From contig CANQJW010000006.1 in NCBI GenBank assembly GCA_947624345.1, positions 1 to 35,709 of the forward strand: a DNA stretch of 35,709 nucleotides, given 5' to 3'. The stretch is from an uncultured Clostridia bacterium (GTDB lineage Bacteria > Bacillota > Clostridia > Oscillospirales > Ruminococcaceae). The notes beneath the pieces were generated by a model. The model did no database searches, had not been told where the DNA came from, and saw only the letters and a list, made by a program, of their open reading frames with translations. The translations under genes were made by a program, and so were the position numbers. Positions 1 through 9,294 of this stretch are shown here, in pieces (the stretch's first letter is position 1; every line of letters begins with the position of its first letter).

Positions 1-18
1 GTAATTTGCGTTGTACAT
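1..18 (-). CDS. 5' end of an unidentified CDS leaving the window (MYNANY...)
   Basis: Minus strand reads aaggaggaactactATGTACAACGCAAATTAC: strong SD plus ATG, preceded by TTGACA-N17-TATATT. Only 6 codons are visible. Confidence 0.6.
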
Positions 19-47
19 AGTAGTTCCTCCTTAAGTTTGGTAACTAT

Positions 48-76
48 AATATAACATATTTTGAGAGGGGTGTCAA
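48..76 (-). promoter_or_regulatory. Sigma-A type promoter for the leftward gene
   Basis: Minus strand TTGACA (71-76), 17-nt spacer, TATATT (48-53). Confidence 0.7.
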
Positions 77-116
77 GTATTTTTCAAAAAATTTTTGAAA
101 AAATATAAAAAAAGAC

Positions 117-144
117 TTGACATATTAAATTTAAGTGTTATAAT
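117..144 (+). promoter_or_regulatory. Sigma-A type promoter for a short rightward transcript
   Basis: TTGACA (117-122), N16, TATAAT (139-144), with A-tract upstream. Confidence 0.7.
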
Positions 145-150
145 ATAATT

Positions 151-236
151 GTTACAGCAATGAAAACAATTTTTTGATTTTCATAAAACGATCTCCTTAA
201 TATTTCGCAGACCATAGTGTCTGCGAAATATTTTTT
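151..236 (+). ncRNA. Candidate small RNA (~85 nt) ending at an intrinsic terminator
   Basis: Consensus promoter directly upstream; 7-bp hairpin ATGAAAA/TTTTCAT (160-166/178-184); unpaired AAACGATCTCCTT; terminator hairpin. No plausible ORF. Confidence 0.5.
199..236 (+). terminator. Rho-independent terminator
   Basis: Perfect 14-bp stem AATATTTCGCAGAC/GTCTGCGAAATATT, 6-nt loop, then a T-run. Confidence 0.85.
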
Positions 237-422
237 GCCTAATTTTAAATTAAAATTCACACTTATTCGCCAAAGCTACGCTTTTCATCTGTTAATCCAA
301 CTACAAAATCAACACATACATTATATAAAAAAGAAGCTATAAAGATTAAAAGAGGTAAGATGTCTTGCCTCTTATTTTTATTACTTTTAATCTTAATCTC
401 TTACCTCTTGTTTCCGAATGCA

Positions 423-451
423 TTGACATAATACTAGAAAAATAGTATAAT
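423..451 (+). promoter_or_regulatory. Promoter of the lrp-aminotransferase-ispE operon
   Basis: TTGACA (423-428)-N17-TATAAT (446-451), both hexamers full consensus, ~33 nt before the ATG. Confidence 0.75.
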
Positions 452-483
452 TATCATAACCTTACCAGAATGGAGGATTATAT

Positions 484-969
484 ATGGACTCTTTACTAAA
501 ACTTTTAAAGAAGAATGCACGGCTTTCAAATTCAGAGTTGGGTGTTATGCTCGGGATTTCTGAACAGGAAGTCGCTGAGAGAATAGAACAGCTTGAAAAT
601 GACGGAATTATCAAGGGCTATAACACTGTCATAAACGAACAGGCGGCTACCGACGGCGGAGATCTGGTTACAGCTCTTATTGAGCTCAAGGTTTCGCCAA
701 AAGCGCAGAGCGGATTTGATGAGATTGCAAGAACGATCAGTCAGTATGATGAGGTTGAGAATGTCTGGCTTATGTCGGGCGGATATGATTTGGGCATCAC
801 AATAAAGGGAACAAATCTTATGGAGATTTCCCTGTTTGTTGCTCAGCGTCTTGCTCCGCTGGAGGGAATTTTGTCAACCGCCACACACTTTGTGCTTAAA
901 AAATATAAAGATAACGGAATCGACCTTTCCGACAAAATTATTGATGAAAGAGGATTAGTTTCCCCATGA
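484..969 (+). CDS. Lrp/AsnC family transcriptional regulator
   Basis: 161 aa; N-terminal HTH (LLKKNARLSNSELGVMLGISEQEVAERIEQLENDGIIKGY) plus RAM-like effector domain; SD gaggatt upstream. Confidence 0.9.
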   Translation: MDSLLKLLKKNARLSNSELGVMLGISEQEVAERIEQLENDGIIKGYNTVINEQAATDGGDLVTALIELKVSPKAQSGFDEIARTISQYDEVENVWLMSGGYDLGITIKGTNLMEISLFVAQRLAPLEGILSTATHFVLKKYKDNGIDLSDKIIDERGLVSP

Positions 970-2141
970 TGGATTATAGCAGGATAATAAATAAAAAAAC
1001 CAGAGAAATGAAGCCCTCAGGGATAAGGAAGTTTTTCGACCTTGCTCAGACTATGGAAAATGTCATTGCTCTTGGAGTGGGCGAACCTAACTTTCAAACC
1101 CCTTGGCCAATAAGGCGTGCGGCAATAACTGCTCTTGAGCGTGGAAAGACATTCTATACTGCCAATTCGGGACTTATTGATTTGAGAAAATCTATTTCAG
1201 AATATGTTATAGATTACGCAAAGACTGAATACTCTCCTGCTGATGAGATAATCGTCACAGTTGGCGGCTCGGAGGCTATTGACCTTTCTATCCGTGCGAT
1301 TGTCGAACCTGGCGATGAGGTGCTTATTGTCGAGCCGTGCTTTGTCTGCTACACACCGATTGTTGAACTTGCAGGCGGAACGCCCGTTGTAGTCGAGACA
1401 AAAGCTGAGAACGACTTCAAGCTGACGGCCGAAGCTCTCAAAGAAAAAATAACCGACAAAACAAAGGTTCTGATTCTGCCCTTTCCTAACAATCCTACGG
1501 GTGCTATTATGACAAAAGATGAGCTTGAGCCTATTGCCGAGGTTTTAAGAGATACAAATATTATCGTTCTGTCCGACGAGATTTACTCGGAGCTGACCTA
1601 CGGCAGAAAGCATCATTCAATCGTAGAGTGTGACGGAATGAGAGAGAGAACTATACTTATTAACGGCTTTTCAAAGGCTTTTGCCATGACAGGCTGGCGA
1701 CTTGGATTCTTATGCGGACCCAGCGAGCTTGTCAAGCAGATACTTAAAATTCATCAGTACGCTATTATGTCGTCACCGACGGTTAGCCAGTATGCCGCAA
1801 TAGAGGCTCTTAAAAATTGTAGAATCGACATTGATATGATGGTTGAGGAATACAACATGAGACGGCGTTTCTGCGTTCATGGCTTTAACGAGATAGGTCT
1901 TGACTGCTTTGAGCCTGAGGGAGCGTTCTATGTGTTTCCCTGTATAAAATCAACAGGGCTTTCCAGTCAGGAGTTCTGCGAGAAACTCTTGTATACTAAG
2001 AATGTAGCCGTTGTTCCGGGTGACGCTTTCGGTGATTGCGGCGAGGGATTTATCCGTGTTTCTTATGCCTATTCTCTTGAGCATCTCAAAAAGGCTATTA
2101 AGAAAATAGGCGAGTTTGTTCGTGAAATCGAGGGAAAATAA
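966..2141 (+). CDS. Class I/II PLP-dependent aminotransferase
   Basis: 391 aa; PNNPTGAIM, SDEIYSELTY, GFSKAFAMTGWRLGF PLP-lysine motif; 4-nt overlap with the upstream CDS. Confidence 0.93.
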   Translation: MMDYSRIINKKTREMKPSGIRKFFDLAQTMENVIALGVGEPNFQTPWPIRRAAITALERGKTFYTANSGLIDLRKSISEYVIDYAKTEYSPADEIIVTVGGSEAIDLSIRAIVEPGDEVLIVEPCFVCYTPIVELAGGTPVVVETKAENDFKLTAEALKEKITDKTKVLILPFPNNPTGAIMTKDELEPIAEVLRDTNIIVLSDEIYSELTYGRKHHSIVECDGMRERTILINGFSKAFAMTGWRLGFLCGPSELVKQILKIHQYAIMSSPTVSQYAAIEALKNCRIDIDMMVEEYNMRRRFCVHGFNEIGLDCFEPEGAFYVFPCIKSTGLSSQEFCEKLLYTKNVAVVPGDAFGDCGEGFIRVSYAYSLEHLKKAIKKIGEFVREIEGK

Positions 2142-3035
2142 ATGTATAAAAGCATTACTCTGAAAGCCCCTGCGAAGATAAATCTCATACTTGATATTGT
2201 CGGCAAGAGAGCGGACGGCTATCACAATCTCCGCTCGGTTATGCAGACAATATCTATTTTTGATTATGTAACTTTGAGTGTCCAGGGCGAAAAATGCAGG
2301 CTACCAGAAATATCAATAACCTGCGATAGGCCTGATATTCCTACAAATAAAAGAAACATTGCATATAAAGCTTGCATGGCATTTTTCAATCACATAGGAG
2401 AAATGCCGTTTGAGAGAATTACAATACACATTGAAAAAAATATCCCAAGTGGTGCCGGTCTTGGCGGCGGAAGCTCTGACGGAGCAGCGGTGCTTTTGGG
2501 GCTGAACACACTATGTGGAAATGCTTTTTCAGTTGAAGAGCTTTGCAAAATAGGTGCTACAGTCGGAGCTGATGTTCCCTTTTGCATTGTCGGAGGAACT
2601 GCCCTTTGTGAGGGAATCGGCGATATTATAACTCCGCTGAAACCACTACCCAAATGTGAAATACTTGTTGTTAAGCCTGATATTTCAATCTCAACTCCCC
2701 TGTCCTACAAGAAATTTGACGAGCTTGTAAATCCAAAGCTGTCTGACTTTGACGCTTTTATGAACGCCCTTGAAAGCGACGACTTGCTAATCATTTCAGT
2801 CGCGCTTTCAAATTCGCTAGAGGGCGTGACCGACGAAATTGTAATTCATGATATAAAAAGTGATATGCTAAAAGCTGGGGCTTTGGGCTCTGTGATGACA
2901 GGAAGCGGTTCGGCGGTTTTCGGGATATTTGATGATGATAATACGGCCAAACAGTGTGCTGAGATATTTAATGGAAAAATGTTCTGTCAGATTTGCTCGT
3001 CTTTAAAATCAGGTGCAGAAATTATAGAAGAATAA
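2142..3035 (+). CDS. ispE: 4-diphosphocytidyl-2-C-methyl-D-erythritol kinase
   Basis: 297 aa; APAKINLILDIVGKRADGYHNL start and GHMP kinase motif IPSGAGLGGGSSDGAAVL. Confidence 0.93.
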   Translation: MYKSITLKAPAKINLILDIVGKRADGYHNLRSVMQTISIFDYVTLSVQGEKCRLPEISITCDRPDIPTNKRNIAYKACMAFFNHIGEMPFERITIHIEKNIPSGAGLGGGSSDGAAVLLGLNTLCGNAFSVEELCKIGATVGADVPFCIVGGTALCEGIGDIITPLKPLPKCEILVVKPDISISTPLSYKKFDELVNPKLSDFDAFMNALESDDLLIISVALSNSLEGVTDEIVIHDIKSDMLKAGALGSVMTGSGSAVFGIFDDDNTAKQCAEIFNGKMFCQICSSLKSGAEIIEE

Positions 3036-3045
3036 ATATATGAAA

Positions 3046-3071
3046 AAGCCAGCAGAAATCTCTGTTGGCTT
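3046..3071. terminator. Terminator between convergent genes
   Basis: AAGCCAGCAGA-aatc-TCTGTTGGCTT 11-bp stem (one G:T) between convergent stop codons. Confidence 0.6.
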
Positions 3072-3094
3072 AATTATTGCTATAATAAACTTTT

Positions 3095-4993
3095 CTATGC
3101 TTTTACTGCATCTGAATACTTTCCATAAAGCGTGTATCCGCCGCTTTCTTTGTATGCTCTTATTTTAAAGGTGTGCTTTCCGCTTGACGATAGATTCTTT
3201 ATCATAGCCTTAAACTTTGGTGATGATACCGTCTTAACCCGAACATAGATTTTACCAGAAAGCATATAAATTTGATACTTTGCAGCACCGTTTACAGGCT
3301 TCCACGATAGGGTTACATTGTTACTCGCATCCTTCACAGCAATAACGCCCTTAACCTTTCCGGGGGTTGTTGTTACATATGCAGCATTTGAACTGTAACT
3401 CGAAATGTCTTTGCCTGATATTTTCTTTACAGCCTTTACCTTGAACGCGTATGTCGTACCCCTTTTAAGCTTTCCTATGCTTGCAGAACACTTATTCCCG
3501 GAAACGGTTTTAAGCTTTGTCAGCTTTCCGCTATCCGCCTGAGCATATATTTCATAACTGTTAGCACCATAAACGCTTGTCCACGAAAGATTTACTGTAG
3601 ACCTCGATTTAAGCCGTGCTTTTAGATGAGTGGGCTTATCAGGTCTTGTATATGCCTTTAAGACAGATGAATAATTTCCTACATAGGTTTTGGTGTCTGT
3701 CTTTTTATAAGCCCTTACCTTAAACTTATAAGATGATGCCTTTTTAAGGCCTGATAGCTTATATGAATTAGATGCCACAGTTGCGATCTTAACATACTTC
3801 TTCTTTGATGAATCGTATTTATACACCTTGTACCCTGTGACCTTGGAAAGCTTTTCCCATGAAAGAGTTATCGAACTTTTATTGCAGCTTGATACTCTCA
3901 GATTTGTAACAGTGGCAGGCTTTACCTTAACAGTACAGGTGTCCGGCAGTCCGCTCACTGATCTTGCCGTAATTGTGACAACGCCCACACTCTTCCCTGT
4001 AACAGCACCATTATTTGAAACAGTTGCTATTGAATTATCGCTTGATGTCCAGGTCAGTATGTCATTTGTGTCTTTGGGCAGCATTGTGCTTTTAATGGTC
4101 TTTGTGCTTCCGGTCATAACCGTTATCGAGCTTTTATTAAGCGTAACGTTTGTAGCCAGTGGTTCACTCACAATATAAAACTCTCTCAGATTGCTCTTGG
4201 TTATTTCATTAGATGAAGAATAATTTATAATCTGTGCGACATAATGTCCCTCCGGCAGAGTTAAAGTTAAAGACGAACCTTTCAGATCAGGAGTCGATGA
4301 AACCAGATTACTGCTGTTATATTTACCGTCGGCGTTGTATTCAAATATATTTAATGTCGAGTATGCTGTGTTTGTACTGTTTGTCCACGAAAATGTCTTT
4401 TCAGTATTCTGAAGTGATGCGTATTTTGTTGTTAAAACAGGCTTTGAAGCTTTTATATACGCCTTGCTGTATCTGAAAAAGCTTACATCAGAATCAAGCT
4501 TATTCAATTTTACTGTTCGGTTATATTTTGCATAACAGCCGTTACTGTCATACCATGTCCAGTTCTGTTCGAACAGGACTACCTCATTGCCGTTTATCTC
4601 CTTGACAATAGCCCAGTGTGATGAATTTCCATAGATATCCCCTACCTGTGGGGTTTTAATCTTTGTAAAATATCCGTCATCGCAAAGCGGTGTGTCTCCG
4701 GGCCAGAGATTATATACAGTGCAGCCATAGACCGCTTTATAGAATTTAGTTACAAGAGCCGCACAGCAATAAGTAGGATCGTCCCACATCCCTGCTACAT
4801 TGCTGTCGTTTCTTGGTATGTATATAGCTTGTACAGTCACTCCGTTAAAGGTCATTGTATCGACTACCTGTCCCGCTTTGGTTACCGTAACGGTAGTCGC
4901 ATTCGCATATATCGGTATGTCAAACGCCGTTAACATCATAACAAGCATAATGCAAACCGACACAATGCGTCTGTGCAAACTTATTCCTTTCAT
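3095..4993 (-). CDS. Secreted protein: signal peptide, CHAP-like N-terminal domain, bacterial Ig-like (BIG2) domain and three fibronectin type III repeats
   Basis: Start moved from 5056 to M22 (4993), preceded by gaggagagg SD. Hydrophobic signal; TYCCAALVTKF...GDIYGNSSHWAIVKEI; TNVTLNKSSITVMTGSTKTI...ITAR; repeated VTLSWKPVNGAAKYQIY-type FN3 units. Confidence 0.75.
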   Translation of the reverse strand: MKGISLHRRIVSVCIMLVMMLTAFDIPIYANATTVTVTKAGQVVDTMTFNGVTVQAIYIPRNDSNVAGMWDDPTYCCAALVTKFYKAVYGCTVYNLWPGDTPLCDDGYFTKIKTPQVGDIYGNSSHWAIVKEINGNEVVLFEQNWTWYDSNGCYAKYNRTVKLNKLDSDVSFFRYSKAYIKASKPVLTTKYASLQNTEKTFSWTNSTNTAYSTLNIFEYNADGKYNSSNLVSSTPDLKGSSLTLTLPEGHYVAQIINYSSSNEITKSNLREFYIVSEPLATNVTLNKSSITVMTGSTKTIKSTMLPKDTNDILTWTSSDNSIATVSNNGAVTGKSVGVVTITARSVSGLPDTCTVKVKPATVTNLRVSSCNKSSITLSWEKLSKVTGYKVYKYDSSKKKYVKIATVASNSYKLSGLKKASSYKFKVRAYKKTDTKTYVGNYSSVLKAYTRPDKPTHLKARLKSRSTVNLSWTSVYGANSYEIYAQADSGKLTKLKTVSGNKCSASIGKLKRGTTYAFKVKAVKKISGKDISSYSSNAAYVTTTPGKVKGVIAVKDASNNVTLSWKPVNGAAKYQIYMLSGKIYVRVKTVSSPKFKAMIKNLSSSGKHTFKIRAYKESGGYTLYGKYSDAVKA

Positions 4994-5206
4994 TTTCCTC
5001 TCCTCACATAACACATAACAAATTGCACATATCTCTTTATCGTGCTTATCAAGCATTATTCGTCATTATTCTACATCATAACACAAATTTAATAATAAAT
5101 CAATAGTTTTAAAATAGAAACAAAAACCAAGAGACAAGATTCAAGGATTTATTAGCTAATATATAACTCAATCTCTTTCTTCTTGTCTCGGAATCTTGAT
5201 TCTATA

Positions 5207-6631
5207 TCAAATACTTCTATATAAATTCTGATAGCTTAATGCTGATTTATTCCAGCTAAAATCCTCCTTCATTGCGTGAATAACTAATCTTCCCCATATC
5301 ATCTTATTGTCATAGAATGCTCTTGCCCTTGCACAAGCACCAAGCATATCGTGAGCATTATAAGTCTTGAATGTAAATCCGTTTCCTGTTATATCTCCCA
5401 TATGAGCCTCGCCGGCATCGGTTATACTGTCACGAAGTCCCCCTGTTTCACGAACAATAGGAATCGTTCCGTATCTGAGCGAAATCATCTGTGCCAGACC
5501 GCAAGGCTCGCTCTGTGAAGGCATCAAGAACATATCCGCGCCCGCATAAATTCTCTTGGAAAGTTCTGGGATAAAACCTATTTTTACTCCCACTCTGTCG
5601 GGATAACGGTATGCCATCTCATTGAAGAAATCTTCGTAAATCTTTTCTCCCGAACCAAGAATTGCAAACTTGTATCCGAGGTTTACAATATCCTCAAAAA
5701 CATACTTTATTAAATCAAGTCCTTTGTGAGAAACGAATCTTGTCACGATTCCTATGATAGGCTCATTGCCCGACTTAATTCCCATCTCGTCGCAGAGTCT
5801 CTTTTTGCAGATTTTCTTGCCGAACATATCGTTCACGCTATAGTTTTTAGGAATAACCTTATCCGTTTCAGGATTGTAAACATCTCTGTCAATTCCGTTT
5901 AGTATTCCACTTAGCTTATACTGCTTGTTTACAAGCTCTCTGTCCATTCCGTGAGCATACCATGCGTCTAATATCTCCCAAGCATAGCTTGGCGAAACAG
6001 TTGTAACCCTATCTGATACCTCAATAGCGGCTTTCATAAAGTTTACATCGCCATCGTATTCAAGCATATTTGTGTGATATAATGGTATCCCCATTATATC
6101 GTTGATAAGATCAAGCCCATAACGACCCTGATACTGAATATTGTGTATTGTGAAAACTGTCTTTATATCCTCAAAGCCTGACTGATAACGGTAGAAAATA
6201 TCATAATATACAGGAACTAATGCTGTCTGCCAATCGTTTGCGTTTATAACATCGGGCTTGAAGTCGATATGATGCAAAAGCTCTAAAACTGCTCTTGAAA
6301 AGAATATAAACCTCTCTGCATCATCATAAAAGCCATATAACCCCTCTCGTGCGAAGTAATACTCGTTATCTAAAAGATAATAAGTAACACCATTTACCAC
6401 TGCAGTGAATACTCCGCAATACTGGTTTCTCCATGCAACAGGAACATAAAAATTTGTCACAAAATTAAGCTTATCCAAAAGCTCGGGCTTTATTGTTCCG
6501 TATTTAGGTATAACCACTCTACATTCGTCCCCGGCTTCGTTGAGTGCTCTTGGCAATGAGCCTGCTACATCTGCAAGTCCCCCCGACGCTGCAAAAGGTA
6601 GTGCTTCACTCGCTGTATATAAAATTTTCAT
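5207..6631 (-). CDS. glgA: Glycogen synthase
   Basis: 474 aa; MKILYTASEALPFAASGGLADVAGSLPRAL, TVFTIHNIQYQG, PSQSEPCGLAQMISLRYGTIPIVRETGGLRDSI (GT5). Confidence 0.96.
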   Translation of the reverse strand: MKILYTASEALPFAASGGLADVAGSLPRALNEAGDECRVVIPKYGTIKPELLDKLNFVTNFYVPVAWRNQYCGVFTAVVNGVTYYLLDNEYYFAREGLYGFYDDAERFIFFSRAVLELLHHIDFKPDVINANDWQTALVPVYYDIFYRYQSGFEDIKTVFTIHNIQYQGRYGLDLINDIMGIPLYHTNMLEYDGDVNFMKAAIEVSDRVTTVSPSYAWEILDAWYAHGMDRELVNKQYKLSGILNGIDRDVYNPETDKVIPKNYSVNDMFGKKICKKRLCDEMGIKSGNEPIIGIVTRFVSHKGLDLIKYVFEDIVNLGYKFAILGSGEKIYEDFFNEMAYRYPDRVGVKIGFIPELSKRIYAGADMFLMPSQSEPCGLAQMISLRYGTIPIVRETGGLRDSITDAGEAHMGDITGNGFTFKTYNAHDMLGACARARAFYDNKMIWGRLVIHAMKEDFSWNKSALSYQNLYRSI

Positions 6632-6669
6632 ATCCGTTTCCTCCGTTCAAAACATAGATGTCCGCTTCT

Positions 6670-6711
6670 AGATGTTAGAGATTAGATGTTAGAGATCAGA
6701 TGTTAGAGATC
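6670..6711 (+). repeat. 14-bp tandem repeat, 3 copies (AGATGTTAGAGAT[T/C])
   Basis: agatgttagagatt | agatgttagagatc | agatgttagagatc, then degenerate agatgctaaaagttag. Confidence 0.9.
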
Positions 6712-6929
6712 AGATGCTAAAAGTTAGAATTTTATGTTAGAGATAGTGCCTCGTTATTTTAACACTGATACTCCGATAAAACAAGCGTTAATTTTAGCCA
6801 ATTTAACAAATAATTATCAATTGTCCATTGTAAATTATCCATTGAAAAGCCTGCCGTTGTAGAAAGTTTAGTATTTAACTAGTTTTCCAATGGCGGAAGA
6901 GCCGCCGGCGGATCATCGACAATTGTCAA

Positions 6930-8060
6930 TCAAACGCTTGCTCCCTTTCCTATAAACATAGGATAATCGTCAGATGAAATCAATGTCCTGTCGTTGCCGA
7001 CAGATACATTCTTATCGGTAATAACATTTTTGATTTCGCTTCCGTCGCCTATTATTGTATCCTGCATTAAAATTGAATTTTTGACAGTTACTCCCTTGCC
7101 GACATTTACCCCTCTGAATAAAACAGAGTTCTCAACCGTTCCTTCTATAACGCAGCCGTCGGCAATAAGTGAGTTTTTAACATGGCTGTTAAGCCCATAC
7201 TTAGCCGGTGGGTTATCCCTTACCTTAGTATAGATAGATCTTCTTGGATTGAACAGCTCTTTGCAGTTCTCCAGATTGAGAAGATCCATATTAGCATCAA
7301 AGTAGCTCTTTTCGCTGTAAATTTTCTTGAAATAACCTGAATATTCATAGGCTACGATTTTAATATCATTCAGCTTACTCTGTAAAATATCTCTCTCAAA
7401 GCTGTATCTTCCCTGTGCAATAGCCGTCTGTACCAGATCAATAAGAAAATTCTTTTTCATTAGGAACATATTAAGGCTAAGTGTACAAACGCCTGACAGA
7501 TTAGGAGCAATAAGCACATCTTTAACTACATTGTTATCATCAACCGTAAGCACTGTGCTTTGTTTGATAAGCTCTGTGTTATGCTGTCCTGTATGTGCAA
7601 TGCAGGTTATATCAGCTCCGCTTTCAATATGAGCCGACAAAACAGGCTTGTAATCAATATTAGCAACCACATCGCAATCGGACATCAAGATATATTCAGC
7701 ATGAACGCTCTTTATGAAGTTAAGCACTCCATAAATCGCCTCAAGCCTTCCACGATATAGCTTGCTCTCTACATTGCTGAACGGCGGAAGCAGGTAAAGT
7801 CCTCCCTTTTTTCTGGACAAATCCCACTCTCTGCCTGTTCCTAAGTGATCTATAAGCGACTGGTAATTATACTTTGTGATAACCCCGACAGTCGAGATTC
7901 CGCTGTTTACAAAGTTAGAAAGCGGAAAGTCTATCAATCTGTATCTTCCGCCGAAAAGGATAGAGCCCATTGTTCTATCTTTCGCAAGATCCTTGACTGT
8001 CATATCGTGCATATTTGCAAACACCAGTCCCAAAACCTTTCCCATATTAGACGTTCCCAT
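6930..8060 (-). CDS. glgD: GlgD, glucose-1-phosphate adenylyltransferase-like (regulatory) subunit
   Basis: 376 aa; GlgC-like fold sequence with diverged N-terminal loop (MGKVLGLVFANMHDMTVKDLAKDRTMGSILFGGRYRLIDFPLSN) and left-handed beta-helix C-terminus; next to glgC. Confidence 0.9.
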   Translation of the reverse strand: MGTSNMGKVLGLVFANMHDMTVKDLAKDRTMGSILFGGRYRLIDFPLSNFVNSGISTVGVITKYNYQSLIDHLGTGREWDLSRKKGGLYLLPPFSNVESKLYRGRLEAIYGVLNFIKSVHAEYILMSDCDVVANIDYKPVLSAHIESGADITCIAHTGQHNTELIKQSTVLTVDDNNVVKDVLIAPNLSGVCTLSLNMFLMKKNFLIDLVQTAIAQGRYSFERDILQSKLNDIKIVAYEYSGYFKKIYSEKSYFDANMDLLNLENCKELFNPRRSIYTKVRDNPPAKYGLNSHVKNSLIADGCVIEGTVENSVLFRGVNVGKGVTVKNSILMQDTIIGDGSEIKNVITDKNVSVGNDRTLISSDDYPMFIGKGASV

Positions 8061-8075
8061 AAAAGCTCATCCTCT

Positions 8076-9284
8076 CTACATATTCTCTGAAATAATCTGC
8101 TTCGGTGCAACAACTGCACCCGACGAAATCTTGATATCCTGACCTACTACTGCAACTCCCCACTCGTCTCTGTTCGGCATTTCCTCAGGGCGTCTTCCAA
8201 TGTGTGCGCCCTCGCATATCTCTGAATTTTCGCCTATTATTGCATACTCAACCTTTGCGCCTGAACGGATAACCGCGCCAGGCATAATAATCGAATCGGT
8301 AACAATTGCGTCCTTTTCAATGGTTACGCCGTCGGATAGCATCGAAAAGTCAACCGTTCCGTCAATAATACAGCCATCGGTAACCATCGAATTCTGTATC
8401 CTAGCGTTCTTTCCTATAATCTGTGGCGGAAGACCCGTGTTTCTAGAAAAAATCTTCCACGACTGATCGTATAAATCTATAGGAATATTTGGGTTAATCA
8501 AATCCATATTAGCATCCCAAAGGCTATCGATAGTTCCAACATCTTTCCAATAGCCGTCAAAGCGGTAAGCATAAAGCTTCTGACCGTCATTTAACATTGC
8601 GGGAATTATATCCTTTCCGAAGTCCTTGGAATTATTCTCCGATTTATCGTTCTCATTCTCAATGAGATACTTTTTCAAAATATCAAAGCTGAAAATGTAT
8701 ATTCCCATTGAAGCAAGAGTACTCTTAGGCTCTGCCGGCTTCTCGACAAAATCATTTATCTGCCCGTTCTCATCGGCAAACATAATTCCAAAGCGTGAAG
8801 CCTCGTCGATAGGCACATTGATTACCGCAATGGTAGCAGCGGCTCCCTTTTCCTTGTGGTAACTAAGCATCTTGTCGTAATCCATCTTATAGATATGGTC
8901 GCCTGAGAGAATTATAACATACTCAGGGTCATATCTCTCTATAAATGAGAGGTTCTGATAAATTGCATTTGCAGTTCCTTGATACCAGTTTGCACCCGTC
9001 TGCGACTGATACGGCGCTAAAATATGAACTCCTCCGTGAAGTCTGTCCAAATCCCACGGCTGACCGTTTCCGATATAGTCGTTCATTACCAGCGGTTGAT
9101 ACTGCGTTAAAATGCCCACTGTGTCTATTCCCGAATTTACGCAGTTTGACAGCGGGAAGTCAATAATCCTATACTTTCCGCCAAACGGTACTGCCGGCTT
9201 TGCAACCTTTTGCGTCAGAGCGTAAAGTCTGCTTCCCTGACCGCCTGCCAAAAGCATTGCAACACATTCTTTTTTGTTAAACAT
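8076..9284 (-). CDS. glgC: Glucose-1-phosphate adenylyltransferase
   Basis: 402 aa; [45 protein letters not shown]. Confidence 0.96.
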   Translation of the reverse strand: MFNKKECVAMLLAGGQGSRLYALTQKVAKPAVPFGGKYRIIDFPLSNCVNSGIDTVGILTQYQPLVMNDYIGNGQPWDLDRLHGGVHILAPYQSQTGANWYQGTANAIYQNLSFIERYDPEYVIILSGDHIYKMDYDKMLSYHKEKGAAATIAVINVPIDEASRFGIMFADENGQINDFVEKPAEPKSTLASMGIYIFSFDILKKYLIENENDKSENNSKDFGKDIIPAMLNDGQKLYAYRFDGYWKDVGTIDSLWDANMDLINPNIPIDLYDQSWKIFSRNTGLPPQIIGKNARIQNSMVTDGCIIDGTVDFSMLSDGVTIEKDAIVTDSIIMPGAVIRSGAKVEYAIIGENSEICEGAHIGRRPEEMPNRDEWGVAVVGQDIKISSGAVVAPKQIISENM

Positions 9285-9294
9285 ATACTTTCAC

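Noticed and set aside
3828-4178. 116-aa plus-strand ORF and neighbours 4234-4476, 4800-5018
   Set aside because: Antisense to the BIG2/FN3 protein; composition reflects the repeated beta-strand codons of the opposite strand.
6670-6720. CRISPR-like array
   Set aside because: The three 14-bp units are directly contiguous with no spacers and no cas genes are present.
8060-9284. glgC/glgD as a recent tandem duplication of interest
   Set aside because: The GlgC-GlgD pair is an established, ancient arrangement in Firmicutes.
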